Of a stretch of 64,000 nt of DNA, positions 44,912 through 53,306 are shown in pieces. The notes beneath the pieces were generated by a model. The model saw only the letters and a list, made by a program, of their open reading frames with translations, was not told where the DNA came from and did not search any database. This stretch comes from Candidatus Electryonea clarkiae (GTDB lineage Bacteria > Electryoneota > Electryoneia > Electryoneales > Electryoneaceae), in assembly GCA_030765455.1 (NCBI GenBank), contig JAVCCM010000041.1:1-64000 (forward strand), read 5' to 3'. How positions within the stretch are numbered: position 1 is the first letter of the stretch; each line of letters starts with the position of its first letter. Made by a program: the position numbers and the translations under genes.

Positions 44912-46036
44912 ATGCGACTGGGTGTTGTTGGACCTCTTCCTCCCATGAGAGGCGGAATATCGCATTACAATGCTTCCCTGGTTACCACACTGCGTAACTC
45001 AGGGCATCAAGTGACAGCGATTGGCTTCAGGCAGCTATATCCACGTTTTTTATTTCCTGGAACCTCTGAAATCGATTCATCTTCATTACCATTCGACGAC
45101 CATATTGAAATTTTAAAAGCGTGGTCTCCACTTACATGGCAGTCTGCACTTGCCAAATTAAGACAATCCGGGATAGAACGTCTTGTTTTTCATCATTGGC
45201 ATCCATTTTTCGTTCCATGTTTTCGCTGGATGGCAAGGCTGAAGCCGAACGCCGGCATCCGGGTAATCGCTCACAATGTAATTCCTCATGAACACAGGCA
45301 AGCCGGGATTTTTTTAAATCGAATCCTGTTCAACAGCGCGGATGAGGTTATTGTTGGTGGGAGTACAGAAGCGGCGGAGCTGAAAAAACTTAGTCCAAAA
45401 GTTTCCAGTCGTGTCGTTCCCCATCCGGTTTATGATCGATTTTCTTCTGAGTATAATGACTTAAGTATTTCCGAGGCGAAAAAGCTTCTGGGCTATCCGC
45501 CTGATAAACCATTAATTATGCACGTAGGATTGGTTCGCAAATACAAGGGTGCCGACTTACTGATAGAAGCATTCTCAAAAATAAAAAATGAAAATGCTCT
45601 CTTGGAAATAGCAGGCGAATTTTACGATGATTATGACAACTATGTTGAACTCGTTAAACGTTTTGGTATTGGAAATCGTGTTAAACTTCTAAACAAATAC
45701 CTCGTGAAAGAAGAGCTTAGTTTAAGATTGCGAGCGGCTGATGTGATGGTATTACCTTTTCGTCATGCAACGCAGAGTGGGATTGTGATGGCTGCCCTGG
45801 CATGTGGAGTGCCGGTCATTACAACATCGGTAGGGGCGCTTCCGGATGTGATCGAACCGGGAGTAACGGGCGAACTTGTCCCACCGGAAAATGTACCCGC
45901 ACTCACTGATGCAATAGATAGCTTTCTTGCGAAGGATGAAGCAGAACTTCAAAAAATGCGGAAAAAAATAGCTGTGATTGCTAATGAAAGATTCAGTTGG
46001 CAAAGACTGGTTGATGTCTTAACGGAAGAAAATTAA
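44912..46036 (+). CDS. GT4-family (GT-B fold) glycosyltransferase
   Basis: A 374-residue GT-B glycosyltransferase. The N-terminal half begins VVGPLPPMRGGISHYN, the usual glycine-rich acceptor-side loop; the C-terminal half carries the donor-binding segment MHVGLVRKYKGADLLIEAF and the EX7E-like motif region PFRHATQSGIVMAALACGVP. It presumably extends a surface glycan on a lipid carrier together with its neighbours. Its TAA shares a base with the next ATG (TAATG). Confidence 0.92.
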   Translation: MRLGVVGPLPPMRGGISHYNASLVTTLRNSGHQVTAIGFRQLYPRFLFPGTSEIDSSSLPFDDHIEILKAWSPLTWQSALAKLRQSGIERLVFHHWHPFFVPCFRWMARLKPNAGIRVIAHNVIPHEHRQAGIFLNRILFNSADEVIVGGSTEAAELKKLSPKVSSRVVPHPVYDRFSSEYNDLSISEAKKLLGYPPDKPLIMHVGLVRKYKGADLLIEAFSKIKNENALLEIAGEFYDDYDNYVELVKRFGIGNRVKLLNKYLVKEELSLRLRAADVMVLPFRHATQSGIVMAALACGVPVITTSVGALPDVIEPGVTGELVPPENVPALTDAIDSFLAKDEAELQKMRKKIAVIANERFSWQRLVDVLTEEN

Positions 46037-46935
46037 TGAACCGTGTCGCATTTATAATGGTAAATCACAATGGCGGGGAGGAGGTTCTAAGGTCGGCGCT
46101 GTCCGTAACCGATGACCTCTCAGATAATGACAGGCTAATATTGGTCGATAACGGTTCTACGGATAATTCCTGGCTGAAAGTTAAAGAAGAAATCGATAAT
46201 ATTATCTGCCTCAGGCACAGAAAGAATCTTTCCTTTGCAGCCGCAAACAACCGTGGTATCCGTTGGGCTTTAAAAGAGGGATTCAAATATATCGGAATAA
46301 TCAACCCCGATGTACGTGTCAGCCACGGTATGACAGATACACTTTTAGGGCGATTAGAGGGGCAAGAAGATAGCAGAGTGGTTAGCCCGATTATATATTA
46401 TGAGAATCCGGCGGAAGTTATCTGGTTTGGTGGAGGGAAAATCTGGTGGTTATTCGCCTGGGTAAGTCACAGGGGCCAGGGGAAACCAGCCGGGTACAAA
46501 TCCCGTTATGAAGGCAGCACAGATTATCTGACTGGTTGTTGCTGGCTTGCTCCATCCGGTGTATGGCGTAGAACCGGACCTATGGATACAAAATACGGCA
46601 TGTACGCAGAGGATGTTGATTGGTCATGGCGGGCAAGGCAAAAGGGTGTAAAATTAATTGTCGAACCTTCTGCAGAACTAGTACATAGATTGTCTCAAAG
46701 TTCCGGAGGCAGACGAAATCCGTTTAAAATCAAGTACAGGACGATGGCGACGCGTCTCTTTTTTCTGAGACATACTCCTGACCTCTTAAAGATACCCCAG
46801 GCATTTCTGTCATTAATTCCAATAAAATTATACTCTTTGTTATTAGCCTGGAGTGGAGAATGGGCGTCCCTGAAAGAATTTATGAAAGCAAACTTCATGC
46901 ATATTGATGGAAAAATACCGTGGCCCCCCGAATAG
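46036..46935 (+). CDS. GT2-family glycosyltransferase, rhamnosyltransferase-like
   Basis: A 299-residue GT2 enzyme with MVNHNGGEEVLRSAL, LVDNGSTDNSW, an NxD metal motif (GIINPDVRVS), a substrate segment TDYLTGCCWLAPSGVWRR and the catalytic acidic region YAEDVDWSWRARQKG. This pattern is typical of WbbL-like rhamnosyl and related transferases. No membrane helix of the carrier-charging kind. It overlaps the following gene by 16 nt. Confidence 0.9.
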   Translation: MNRVAFIMVNHNGGEEVLRSALSVTDDLSDNDRLILVDNGSTDNSWLKVKEEIDNIICLRHRKNLSFAAANNRGIRWALKEGFKYIGIINPDVRVSHGMTDTLLGRLEGQEDSRVVSPIIYYENPAEVIWFGGGKIWWLFAWVSHRGQGKPAGYKSRYEGSTDYLTGCCWLAPSGVWRRTGPMDTKYGMYAEDVDWSWRARQKGVKLIVEPSAELVHRLSQSSGGRRNPFKIKYRTMATRLFFLRHTPDLLKIPQAFLSLIPIKLYSLLLAWSGEWASLKEFMKANFMHIDGKIPWPPE

Positions 46936-47822
46936 TATCATCCAGAATTAATCCTGCAAAGGCTAAGCGATTTTGCGAATATGAAAAGTATTCATGGCGA
47001 TTGCCCTGGATAATGATCGGGATAATTGCAGTCCTGGTTCTTGTAGAATTCATGTTCTCACCATTCGAACGAGCGCTGGGAAAATATATGGTCTGGACTC
47101 GTTCGATCAGGCAGGAGACTGGAACAGGATGGGAATTAAGTCATACCGGTGAAGAGGCTGAGCGGAAATTAGGACAAATAACTAAAGAAGTTCAGGAACG
47201 TCAAACTGCCGGATCGGCACTGAATGATTGGTTGGAAATACCATCGGTTCTAAAGCGTTATGAAGTAATATCCATATCACCTCATAAATTTCAGGATCTA
47301 TACAAAAAGTTGCCAATAGTACTCCAATCGAAAATCTTCGACCCGATTGAGCTTCTCCGTATCGGTACATCCGGTCGTTGGCATAGGGTTTTCTTTCTCA
47401 ATGTTGCGTCGGTTCCGCGAATTTACCTGGTTGATTCAAAAAATGTAGTTTTGGCGCAAGCATCATTGCCTGAAAGCTTTTTTAGAAAGGTGGATGTAAC
47501 CAGGACTCCTTACCTGGGATTTATCGAGGATATCGAGCATTTCAACGGTCTTTCATTCCCGGCTTCCCTGTTCTTCAATGTTGTTCATCCGGCAGGTCCG
47601 GTTGTTCTTTCCAGTCCGGATTTCGTCAGTATATCAGAATTATCAGGCAAATTGAACCGTGTTGCAGTTTCATTAAAATCAGAAGAAGGATTACGAGCAC
47701 TCGGGTTCGAAATGGAAAGGAATGACAGCTCAATCGTTTACCAGGTATGGCTTGATGAGATTGAAGCACAGCAACTTTTCACCGAGATGATGGACAGATC
47801 TCTTTTCGGGGAGGGCTTGTGA
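46920..47822 (+). CDS. Membrane-anchored protein of unknown function next to the PBP
   Basis: A 300-residue protein starting at GTG. One membrane helix at about residues 30-50 (LPWIMIGIIAVLVLVEFMF) anchors an extracytoplasmic domain of about 250 residues with mixed strands and helices. I recognise no family. Its stop is coupled to the penicillin-binding protein gene by a GTGA overlap and it overlaps the glycosyltransferase before it, so it is made with both. A helper of the penicillin-binding protein is a fair guess, no more. Confidence 0.65.
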   Translation: MAPRIVSSRINPAKAKRFCEYEKYSWRLPWIMIGIIAVLVLVEFMFSPFERALGKYMVWTRSIRQETGTGWELSHTGEEAERKLGQITKEVQERQTAGSALNDWLEIPSVLKRYEVISISPHKFQDLYKKLPIVLQSKIFDPIELLRIGTSGRWHRVFFLNVASVPRIYLVDSKNVVLAQASLPESFFRKVDVTRTPYLGFIEDIEHFNGLSFPASLFFNVVHPAGPVVLSSPDFVSISELSGKLNRVAVSLKSEEGLRALGFEMERNDSSIVYQVWLDEIEAQQLFTEMMDRSLFGEGL

Positions 47823-49891
47823 GTCGAATCAGAAGGATCATTAATTGGTTAATTTGGATATTTCTTTCTCTTGTAAGTGTCTGTTTTATATTAATCTTGT
47901 TGATTATAGGATTGTCTTCACGTGACATCCCGCAAGTTCCTGATCGGCTTGAAAGCCTTATCGAAATTTCTCCGACAAAAATCTTCGCCTCAGATGGTAG
48001 TCTGCTTACACAAATTGGGGGAAGAGAGGTTGTCCCTTTTGAAAGAATGTCTAAGAGTTTTATTAATGCTGTTCTTGCCGCTGAAGATGATGGTTTCTAT
48101 AAACATCATGGAGTGGATAAACCGGGATTGGTAAAAGCTATAATTGGTCTGTTATTAGGTAAACGGTCAAGAGGCGGCAGCACTATTACACAGCAGTTGG
48201 CGAAAAACCTCTTTTTCACCTTTGAGAAGTCAGTATTTCGCAAGTTCAAGGAGATGCTCACCTCTTTCGAAATCGAAAGGAGATTTGAGAAAGATGAAAT
48301 TCTTTCCGCCTATTGCAATTGGAACTACTTCGGCGGCAGAGCTAATGGAGTGGAAGCGGCGGCATCATATTATTTTGGTATCCATGCATCGGAATTATCA
48401 TTAAGCCAGGCTGCTTTACTTGCGGGGATTCCCAACAGCCCGGGGCGTTATAATCCCTACCTGCATCCCGAAAAAGCGATTGCAAGGCAGCGATGGATAT
48501 TAAGCCGGATGGAGAAACTGGGCTATATTTCAAACGATGAGAAAAAAATTGCTGTAGCAGACTCATTGATCTTTAAACCTCTATATGCTTCTGCTGATGA
48601 AGGCAGATATTTTTTAGAAGCAGTTCTTGGCTCACTCGAAGGAAAATATGGTAAGGACGTTGTTTATCATGGTGGGCTGAAAATATATACCACTCTCGAT
48701 CCGGTTTTGCAGGGTTATGCGATAGAAGCTGTTAGAAAATCACTCGAAGAATTGGACAAGCGTTGGGAATTGCCGGATTTTGATGATGTGGACGTTTCAG
48801 AACGTCCGAACTACTTCCAGGGACTCCTGGTTTCCGTTGAGAACAGTACAGGTGCGGTTAAGGCATTGGTAGGAGGGCGTGACTGGTTCGCCAGCCAATA
48901 TAACCGCGCTATGCAGAATAACCGCAATATGGGTTCAACGCTTAAGCCTGCTTTATATCTCACCGCAATAGAAAAATTAGGTTACACGTCGGCAACTGTT
49001 GTGATCGATACGCCTGTCGTGATCAAGATTCCAGGAACAAGGGACTGGAGACCCCCAAATTTTGATAAAGATTTTATTGGTCGGATTGTTCTGAAAGGTG
49101 CACTCGAAAGGTCAATTAATACAGTTGCCGCACAATTAATCCGCGATGTCGGACCGGAGGCGATGGTTAATACGTTAGAACGGTTCGGGATTCAATCACC
49201 AATGAAACCACATTATTCAATAGCTCTCGGCGCAAATCCTGTTTCGGCAGTGGAATTAGCTGGAATGACGGCTTCAATAGCGAATGGAGGTCAGGTAGTA
49301 TATCCTTTCCTGGTAAGCCGGGTAGAAGATTCCAAAGGCAGTATTCTCGAGGAGCGCATAGTTGTACAGAATCGCCAATTCAATCCCGAGGAGGTTTATC
49401 AGGTAATCGATATGATGAAGGGTGTGGTTGAATATGGAACAGCGAAGAGCATTAGAAATTATGGTTTCGAACTTCCCGCTATTTGCAAAACGGGAACCAC
49501 AAATGATTATCGCGATTCATGGTTTATCGGTGCGACTCCTATATTAACTGCTGTCGCCTGGGTAGGATTTGACGATAACCGCCCGATGCGAAAACGGGGG
49601 GCAGGATACATCACTGGTGCCACAGGAGGGTTACCTGTCTGGGCACGGTTTATGACGAGAGCGACAGTTGGAGACCCTTCCCGAGATTTTGATGTTCCTC
49701 CCGGAATTGAATTTCGTGATGTACACCTTTACACCGGGCAGGAAATGGATGAATCCGGCGAGGATATTCAGAAAATTGCTGTACCGGTCGGGACAGTTCT
49801 ACCTGAACCGAAAACAGATGAAGCTGAAGATGAGCCGGATAATGAGCTATCCAACAACTTGGAAAATCTCAGGGTTGAGGGATCACATTGA
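47819..49891 (+). CDS. Class A penicillin-binding protein (transglycosylase-transpeptidase)
   Basis: A 690-residue peptidoglycan synthase. After an N-terminal membrane helix (about 8-30) comes the GT51 transglycosylase domain with the catalytic glutamate motif VLAAEDDGFYKHHG and RGGSTITQQLAKNLF, then the transpeptidase domain with the SxxK serine in MGSTLKPALYL, SxN in RSINTVAAQL and KTG in AICKTGTTNDYRDSWF. Both activities look intact. The start is GTG; its stop overlaps the SPOR gene. Confidence 0.95.
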   Translation: MSRIRRIINWLIWIFLSLVSVCFILILLIIGLSSRDIPQVPDRLESLIEISPTKIFASDGSLLTQIGGREVVPFERMSKSFINAVLAAEDDGFYKHHGVDKPGLVKAIIGLLLGKRSRGGSTITQQLAKNLFFTFEKSVFRKFKEMLTSFEIERRFEKDEILSAYCNWNYFGGRANGVEAAASYYFGIHASELSLSQAALLAGIPNSPGRYNPYLHPEKAIARQRWILSRMEKLGYISNDEKKIAVADSLIFKPLYASADEGRYFLEAVLGSLEGKYGKDVVYHGGLKIYTTLDPVLQGYAIEAVRKSLEELDKRWELPDFDDVDVSERPNYFQGLLVSVENSTGAVKALVGGRDWFASQYNRAMQNNRNMGSTLKPALYLTAIEKLGYTSATVVIDTPVVIKIPGTRDWRPPNFDKDFIGRIVLKGALERSINTVAAQLIRDVGPEAMVNTLERFGIQSPMKPHYSIALGANPVSAVELAGMTASIANGGQVVYPFLVSRVEDSKGSILEERIVVQNRQFNPEEVYQVIDMMKGVVEYGTAKSIRNYGFELPAICKTGTTNDYRDSWFIGATPILTAVAWVGFDDNRPMRKRGAGYITGATGGLPVWARFMTRATVGDPSRDFDVPPGIEFRDVHLYTGQEMDESGEDIQKIAVPVGTVLPEPKTDEAEDEPDNELSNNLENLRVEGSH

Positions 49892-51033
49892 GCTGTCTGT
49901 CTGCAATAATAATGCGTCTCTTTGCCGGTTCAATTCTTGGTATTCTGTTCTTTGTTGTATCCATATTCCTATTGATTGATTCTTCCGCAAACGCTATTAT
50001 TTCAACAACTCTCGCAACTTTGATTCCAATATTAGCAGGATCAATCTCAGGGTGGTTACTTATTGATCTAATAAGTAATTACCGTTGGAAACATAAATGG
50101 CTGGAACAAGCTACCGGTGAAATTCAGATCAACGATTATGAAAGAAAAAAATACATTATAAGAGGAATGAGGGAAATCCTTGGACCATTAACGTCACCGG
50201 GGAAGATCTCCTCGAGGTTATTGCGATTCATAACAGAATGGATAAAAACGTTATTAAGAGGCGAAGAAGACGAGGAATTGTTAAATTATCTTATAAAACT
50301 TTCGGATGAAGTCCCCGACGAGACAGATGATGAGCCTGAACTAATTGAAAAATTTCTTTTATTGAAATCTAAAATACTGAAAGTGGGCATATCTGAGACA
50401 ATAGACACAAACGATATTGAAATTTCGGATGATGTTGATAAGGAAAAAGTTGCCGGATTAGAAGCTGAATTTGACAATACTGTGAGGAATATTTTACATA
50501 AAACCATCAGAGTAATCTTTAAATTTTTCATACACTTGAAATCAAATCTTTCAAAAGTAAAATTTGTTAATATAAATGATTTGTTCAGATTATTAAGTTG
50601 GATAAAGATACAGATATCATTATTGAAAAATAGGAAGCAATTATTAATTAGTACAATAATAACTGTTATGTTAGTTGTAATTATATCAACAATATACAGG
50701 GTTAATACGAATAGATACGGAAGCGAGTCCGGAGGTTTGTCGCAACCCGGAATAGTACAATCGGAAAAACCATATACAATTCAAATTGCAGCACATCTTT
50801 CAATAGAGAAAGCAGTCAATCAAATAAAGGTTTTACGTAAGAATGCTGTAAATGCTTACCTTGTCCAACCGGAAGCGGAGAAATCGCGATATTACAGGAT
50901 AAGAATTGGACATTTTGACGGTGTTTCAGTTGCGAAATCTTTTGCTGATTCACTGAAAGATGCAGGTGTGATTGATGAGTATTTTGTGTCGCATTTTACC
51001 GTCGGTGAAATACCGGCGGGAATTGACAGGTAG
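49888..51033 (+). CDS. Multi-span membrane protein with C-terminal SPOR domain
   Basis: A 381-residue protein. Two membrane helices at the N-terminus (about 10-30 and 35-58), a long charged helical region inside, a third helix (about 252-272) and a periplasmic SPOR domain (about 298-378, KPYTIQIAAHLSIEKAV ... RYYRIRIGHFDG). SPOR domains bind denuded glycan strands at division sites. The TTG at 49888 overlaps the PBP stop and has GAGGGA 5 nt upstream. Coupling to a PBP fits septal wall remodelling. A 10-bp stem-loop follows the stop. Confidence 0.82.
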   Translation: MSCLSAIIMRLFAGSILGILFFVVSIFLLIDSSANAIISTTLATLIPILAGSISGWLLIDLISNYRWKHKWLEQATGEIQINDYERKKYIIRGMREILGPLTSPGKISSRLLRFITEWIKTLLRGEEDEELLNYLIKLSDEVPDETDDEPELIEKFLLLKSKILKVGISETIDTNDIEISDDVDKEKVAGLEAEFDNTVRNILHKTIRVIFKFFIHLKSNLSKVKFVNINDLFRLLSWIKIQISLLKNRKQLLISTIITVMLVVIISTIYRVNTNRYGSESGGLSQPGIVQSEKPYTIQIAAHLSIEKAVNQIKVLRKNAVNAYLVQPEAEKSRYYRIRIGHFDGVSVAKSFADSLKDAGVIDEYFVSHFTVGEIPAGIDR

Positions 51034-51073
51034 AGGTATATTATATTCATTCATTCAATATGACTACCGGAGA

Positions 51074-51100
51074 ATACAGTTTCTAAAAATGAAACTGTAT
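51074..51100 (+). terminator. Stem-loop after the SPOR gene
   Basis: A perfect 10-bp stem ATACAGTTTC/GAAACTGTAT with a 7-nt loop, 40 nt after the stop. No U run, so terminator function is likely but not certain. Confidence 0.45.
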
Positions 51101-51131
51101 AGTTAAATGTAATTTGCTAAGTGTATTTGAA

Positions 51132-51384
51132 TTCTTCCCCGAAGGGGATAGATTTGAATAGCCATGGGTGAAACCCATGGTAACAATGATGTTTTCCAAC
51201 GACCCTGAAGGGGTCTGACCATGAAAGCGTGAAATAGTAAACGAGAAAACATTGTTCGCAATAAACACAACATAATATCAATAACAGTATAGATTATTGT
51301 CCAACCCCGTCAGGGTTGGTTTGTTTCAATCCCAGCCCCACAGGTTTGCACCTGTGGCTATTCATATTTTTCCCCTTCAGGGAA
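51132..51384. repeat. Two inverted copies of a three-hairpin dispersed repeat
   Basis: Left copy (51132-51215) contains three small hairpins: CCCCGAAGGGG, CCATGGGTGAAACCCATGG and GACCCTGAAGGGGTC. The right copy (51301-51384), read in reverse, has the same three in the same order: CCCTGAAGGGG, CCACAGGTGCAAACCTGTGG and CCAACCCTGACGGGGTTGG, joined by a shared linker (ATNNTTGAATAGCC-like). This fills the 409-nt gap before the kinase gene. Such elements are common in FCB-type genomes. No gene inside. Confidence 0.75.
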
Positions 51385-51442
51385 ACAGATGAAACTAAAC
51401 AGTTTCAAGTAATCGTTTTGATGCTTAAGCAGGTGATTTAAT

Positions 51443-52372
51443 TTGAAAAAAACAAAACAATACGATGTCGTTGGAGTAGGCCGGGCGGTGTATGACTATA
51501 CGGTACTGGTGGAGCGGTATCCGGAGAATAATACCAAGACAGAAGCGATAGACCGGTTTGAGGGAGGCGGTAGTCCTGTGCCGAACGCCTTATGTCAATT
51601 ATCGGTCTGGGGGTGGAATACATCTCTTGGTGCTATAGTGGGTAATGATTATCATGGCACCAGGTTTATTGAAGACACATCAAGGTATGGAGTTCACATT
51701 GACAAAGTGAAAATGCTTGAAAATCAAAGAACTCCATGTGCATTTTTGTGGGTTGAAAAGAACAGCGGAAAAAGAACAATCGTTTTGGATCGTGATATTG
51801 CGCCACTCTCTCCAAATGACTTACCTTATTCGGAATTAAAATCTTGCAGGAGCCTGTTGATTGATGGCTGGGAGGCTGATGCTGCACTTGAGGCTGCAAG
51901 CCTTGTCAGGAAAGCAGGTGGCAAGATCATGCTGGATGCCGGGAATGTCCGGCAAAGAATGGATGAGTTGCTGAGTTCTGTAAACTGGATAGTGGTTCCG
52001 CAAGCGTTTCATCAGGCTTTTTACGGAGATATTGATTTCCATAAAGCATTGCTAGATCTGCGCAAACGCGGCACAGAACTTGCAATAATCACAAACGGTT
52101 CCAAAGGCTGTACAGCCGCCTGGGAAGACAAAATTGAACATTTTCCGGCTTATGATGCAGATATTGTGGACTCTACCGGTGCCGGTGATATCTTCCATGC
52201 AGGAATACTTCATGGTCTTCTCAAAAAGTGGGCAATACCGGATTGTATTCGATGGGCATCAGCCGCCGCAACACTGGCAACAGGAAAATTAGGCGGCAGG
52301 GGAAGACTTCCCGGCGAGAAAGATACAGCCTTGATTCTTGAGCAAAGGCTTAGAGAAACTCAGCAACGTTAA
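51443..52372 (+). CDS. PfkB-family carbohydrate kinase
   Basis: A 309-residue ribokinase-fold sugar kinase. The start region DVVGVGRAVYDYTVLVERYP and GGGSPVPNALCQLSVWG carry the substrate and glycine-rich features, and DSTGAGDIFHAGILHG is the C-terminal signature with the catalytic aspartate. Substrate unknown. Start is TTG with an AGGTGA site upstream. It is a distant paralogue of the kinase at 23 kb. Confidence 0.88.
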   Translation: MKKTKQYDVVGVGRAVYDYTVLVERYPENNTKTEAIDRFEGGGSPVPNALCQLSVWGWNTSLGAIVGNDYHGTRFIEDTSRYGVHIDKVKMLENQRTPCAFLWVEKNSGKRTIVLDRDIAPLSPNDLPYSELKSCRSLLIDGWEADAALEAASLVRKAGGKIMLDAGNVRQRMDELLSSVNWIVVPQAFHQAFYGDIDFHKALLDLRKRGTELAIITNGSKGCTAAWEDKIEHFPAYDADIVDSTGAGDIFHAGILHGLLKKWAIPDCIRWASAAATLATGKLGGRGRLPGEKDTALILEQRLRETQQR

Positions 52373-52409
52373 TCCGGAAAAAGCTGAGATAAGCGTATTC
52401 GGAGTTCAA

Positions 52410-53306
52410 GTGGCAAAGAAAGACGACAACAATACCTTATTTTTTCCCGGTTTCGAGCCTGAAACCGAATCACCCGGTAAAAACGGGAAAAATAGTTCAG
52501 GCAAGAAAAAGGAACCGGTGACTGCCGAGCTTGAGGTTCCGGAAGAACTCGATATCATTATTAGTGAACGTAAATGGCAAGAGAAGACGGTATATCAGGG
52601 CAAATGGCATGATTCGATTCACTACGGCAACAACATTCATACCTTGCAGAAAATGCCTGATGAAACTGTAGATTTGATCCTCACCGATCCTCCTTACGCA
52701 ATTAATTACAAATCTAACAGACGGGTAAAAAATCCCAAATTCAACCACCTTGAGAATGACAATTCTAACGAATGGATACCTGAATTCGCCCAGCATTCAT
52801 ATCGTGTATTGAAAAATAACAGACATTTATATTGTTTTTGCCGGCATGACACTTATCCTGAATTTTTGGCTGCTTTATCTGAAGCAGGATTTAAAATAAA
52901 GCGTACCCTGATCTGGGTGAAAAACAATCATGGCAGTGGCGACCTGAAGGGTGATTATGCGCCCCAGGATGAATGGATTATATACGCGCATAAAGGAAGA
53001 CGTAATTTGTTTGGAAAAAGACATTCGAATGTACTTATGTTTGACAAATTATCATCAAAGAAATTGTCACATGCTACTGAGAAACCGGTTAAACTATTGA
53101 AATTCCTTATCGGTAAAAGCACTGAAGAGGGAGAACTGGTGCTCGATCCCTTTTCCGGTTCCGGTTCTACGCTTCATGCTGCCATTGAAATGGAAAGAAG
53201 CTATTGTGTTATTGAATTATCACCAAATTATTTTCTGACAAGTAAAGAGCGGGAAAAAACCCTGAAACAGAACTCGTTTAGTGACCAGCTCTACAAGTTG
53301 AAATGA
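52410..53306 (+). CDS. Orphan DNA adenine/cytosine-N4 methyltransferase
   Basis: A 298-residue amino-DNA methyltransferase of the beta type: the catalytic motif IV is DPPY at residues 93-96 (LILTDPPYAINY) and the SAM-binding motif I, LDPFSGSGST, comes near the C-terminus. The N-terminal 45 residues are charged and probably disordered. No restriction endonuclease or specificity gene is adjacent, so it may be a solitary regulator of gene expression or replication, or a phage-derived enzyme. I use the GTG at 52410 (GGAG, 5 nt spacing); a TTG at 52338 would overlap the kinase gene by 35 nt. It is coupled to the peptidase gene by ATGA. Confidence 0.88.
   Translation: MAKKDDNNTLFFPGFEPETESPGKNGKNSSGKKKEPVTAELEVPEELDIIISERKWQEKTVYQGKWHDSIHYGNNIHTLQKMPDETVDLILTDPPYAINYKSNRRVKNPKFNHLENDNSNEWIPEFAQHSYRVLKNNRHLYCFCRHDTYPEFLAALSEAGFKIKRTLIWVKNNHGSGDLKGDYAPQDEWIIYAHKGRRNLFGKRHSNVLMFDKLSSKKLSHATEKPVKLLKFLIGKSTEEGELVLDPFSGSGSTLHAAIEMERSYCVIELSPNYFLTSKEREKTLKQNSFSDQLYKLK

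Noticed and set aside
51083..51384. Regular hairpins considered as a CRISPR array
   Set aside because: Only two copies, in inverted orientation, with no constant repeat-spacer spacing and no cas genes.
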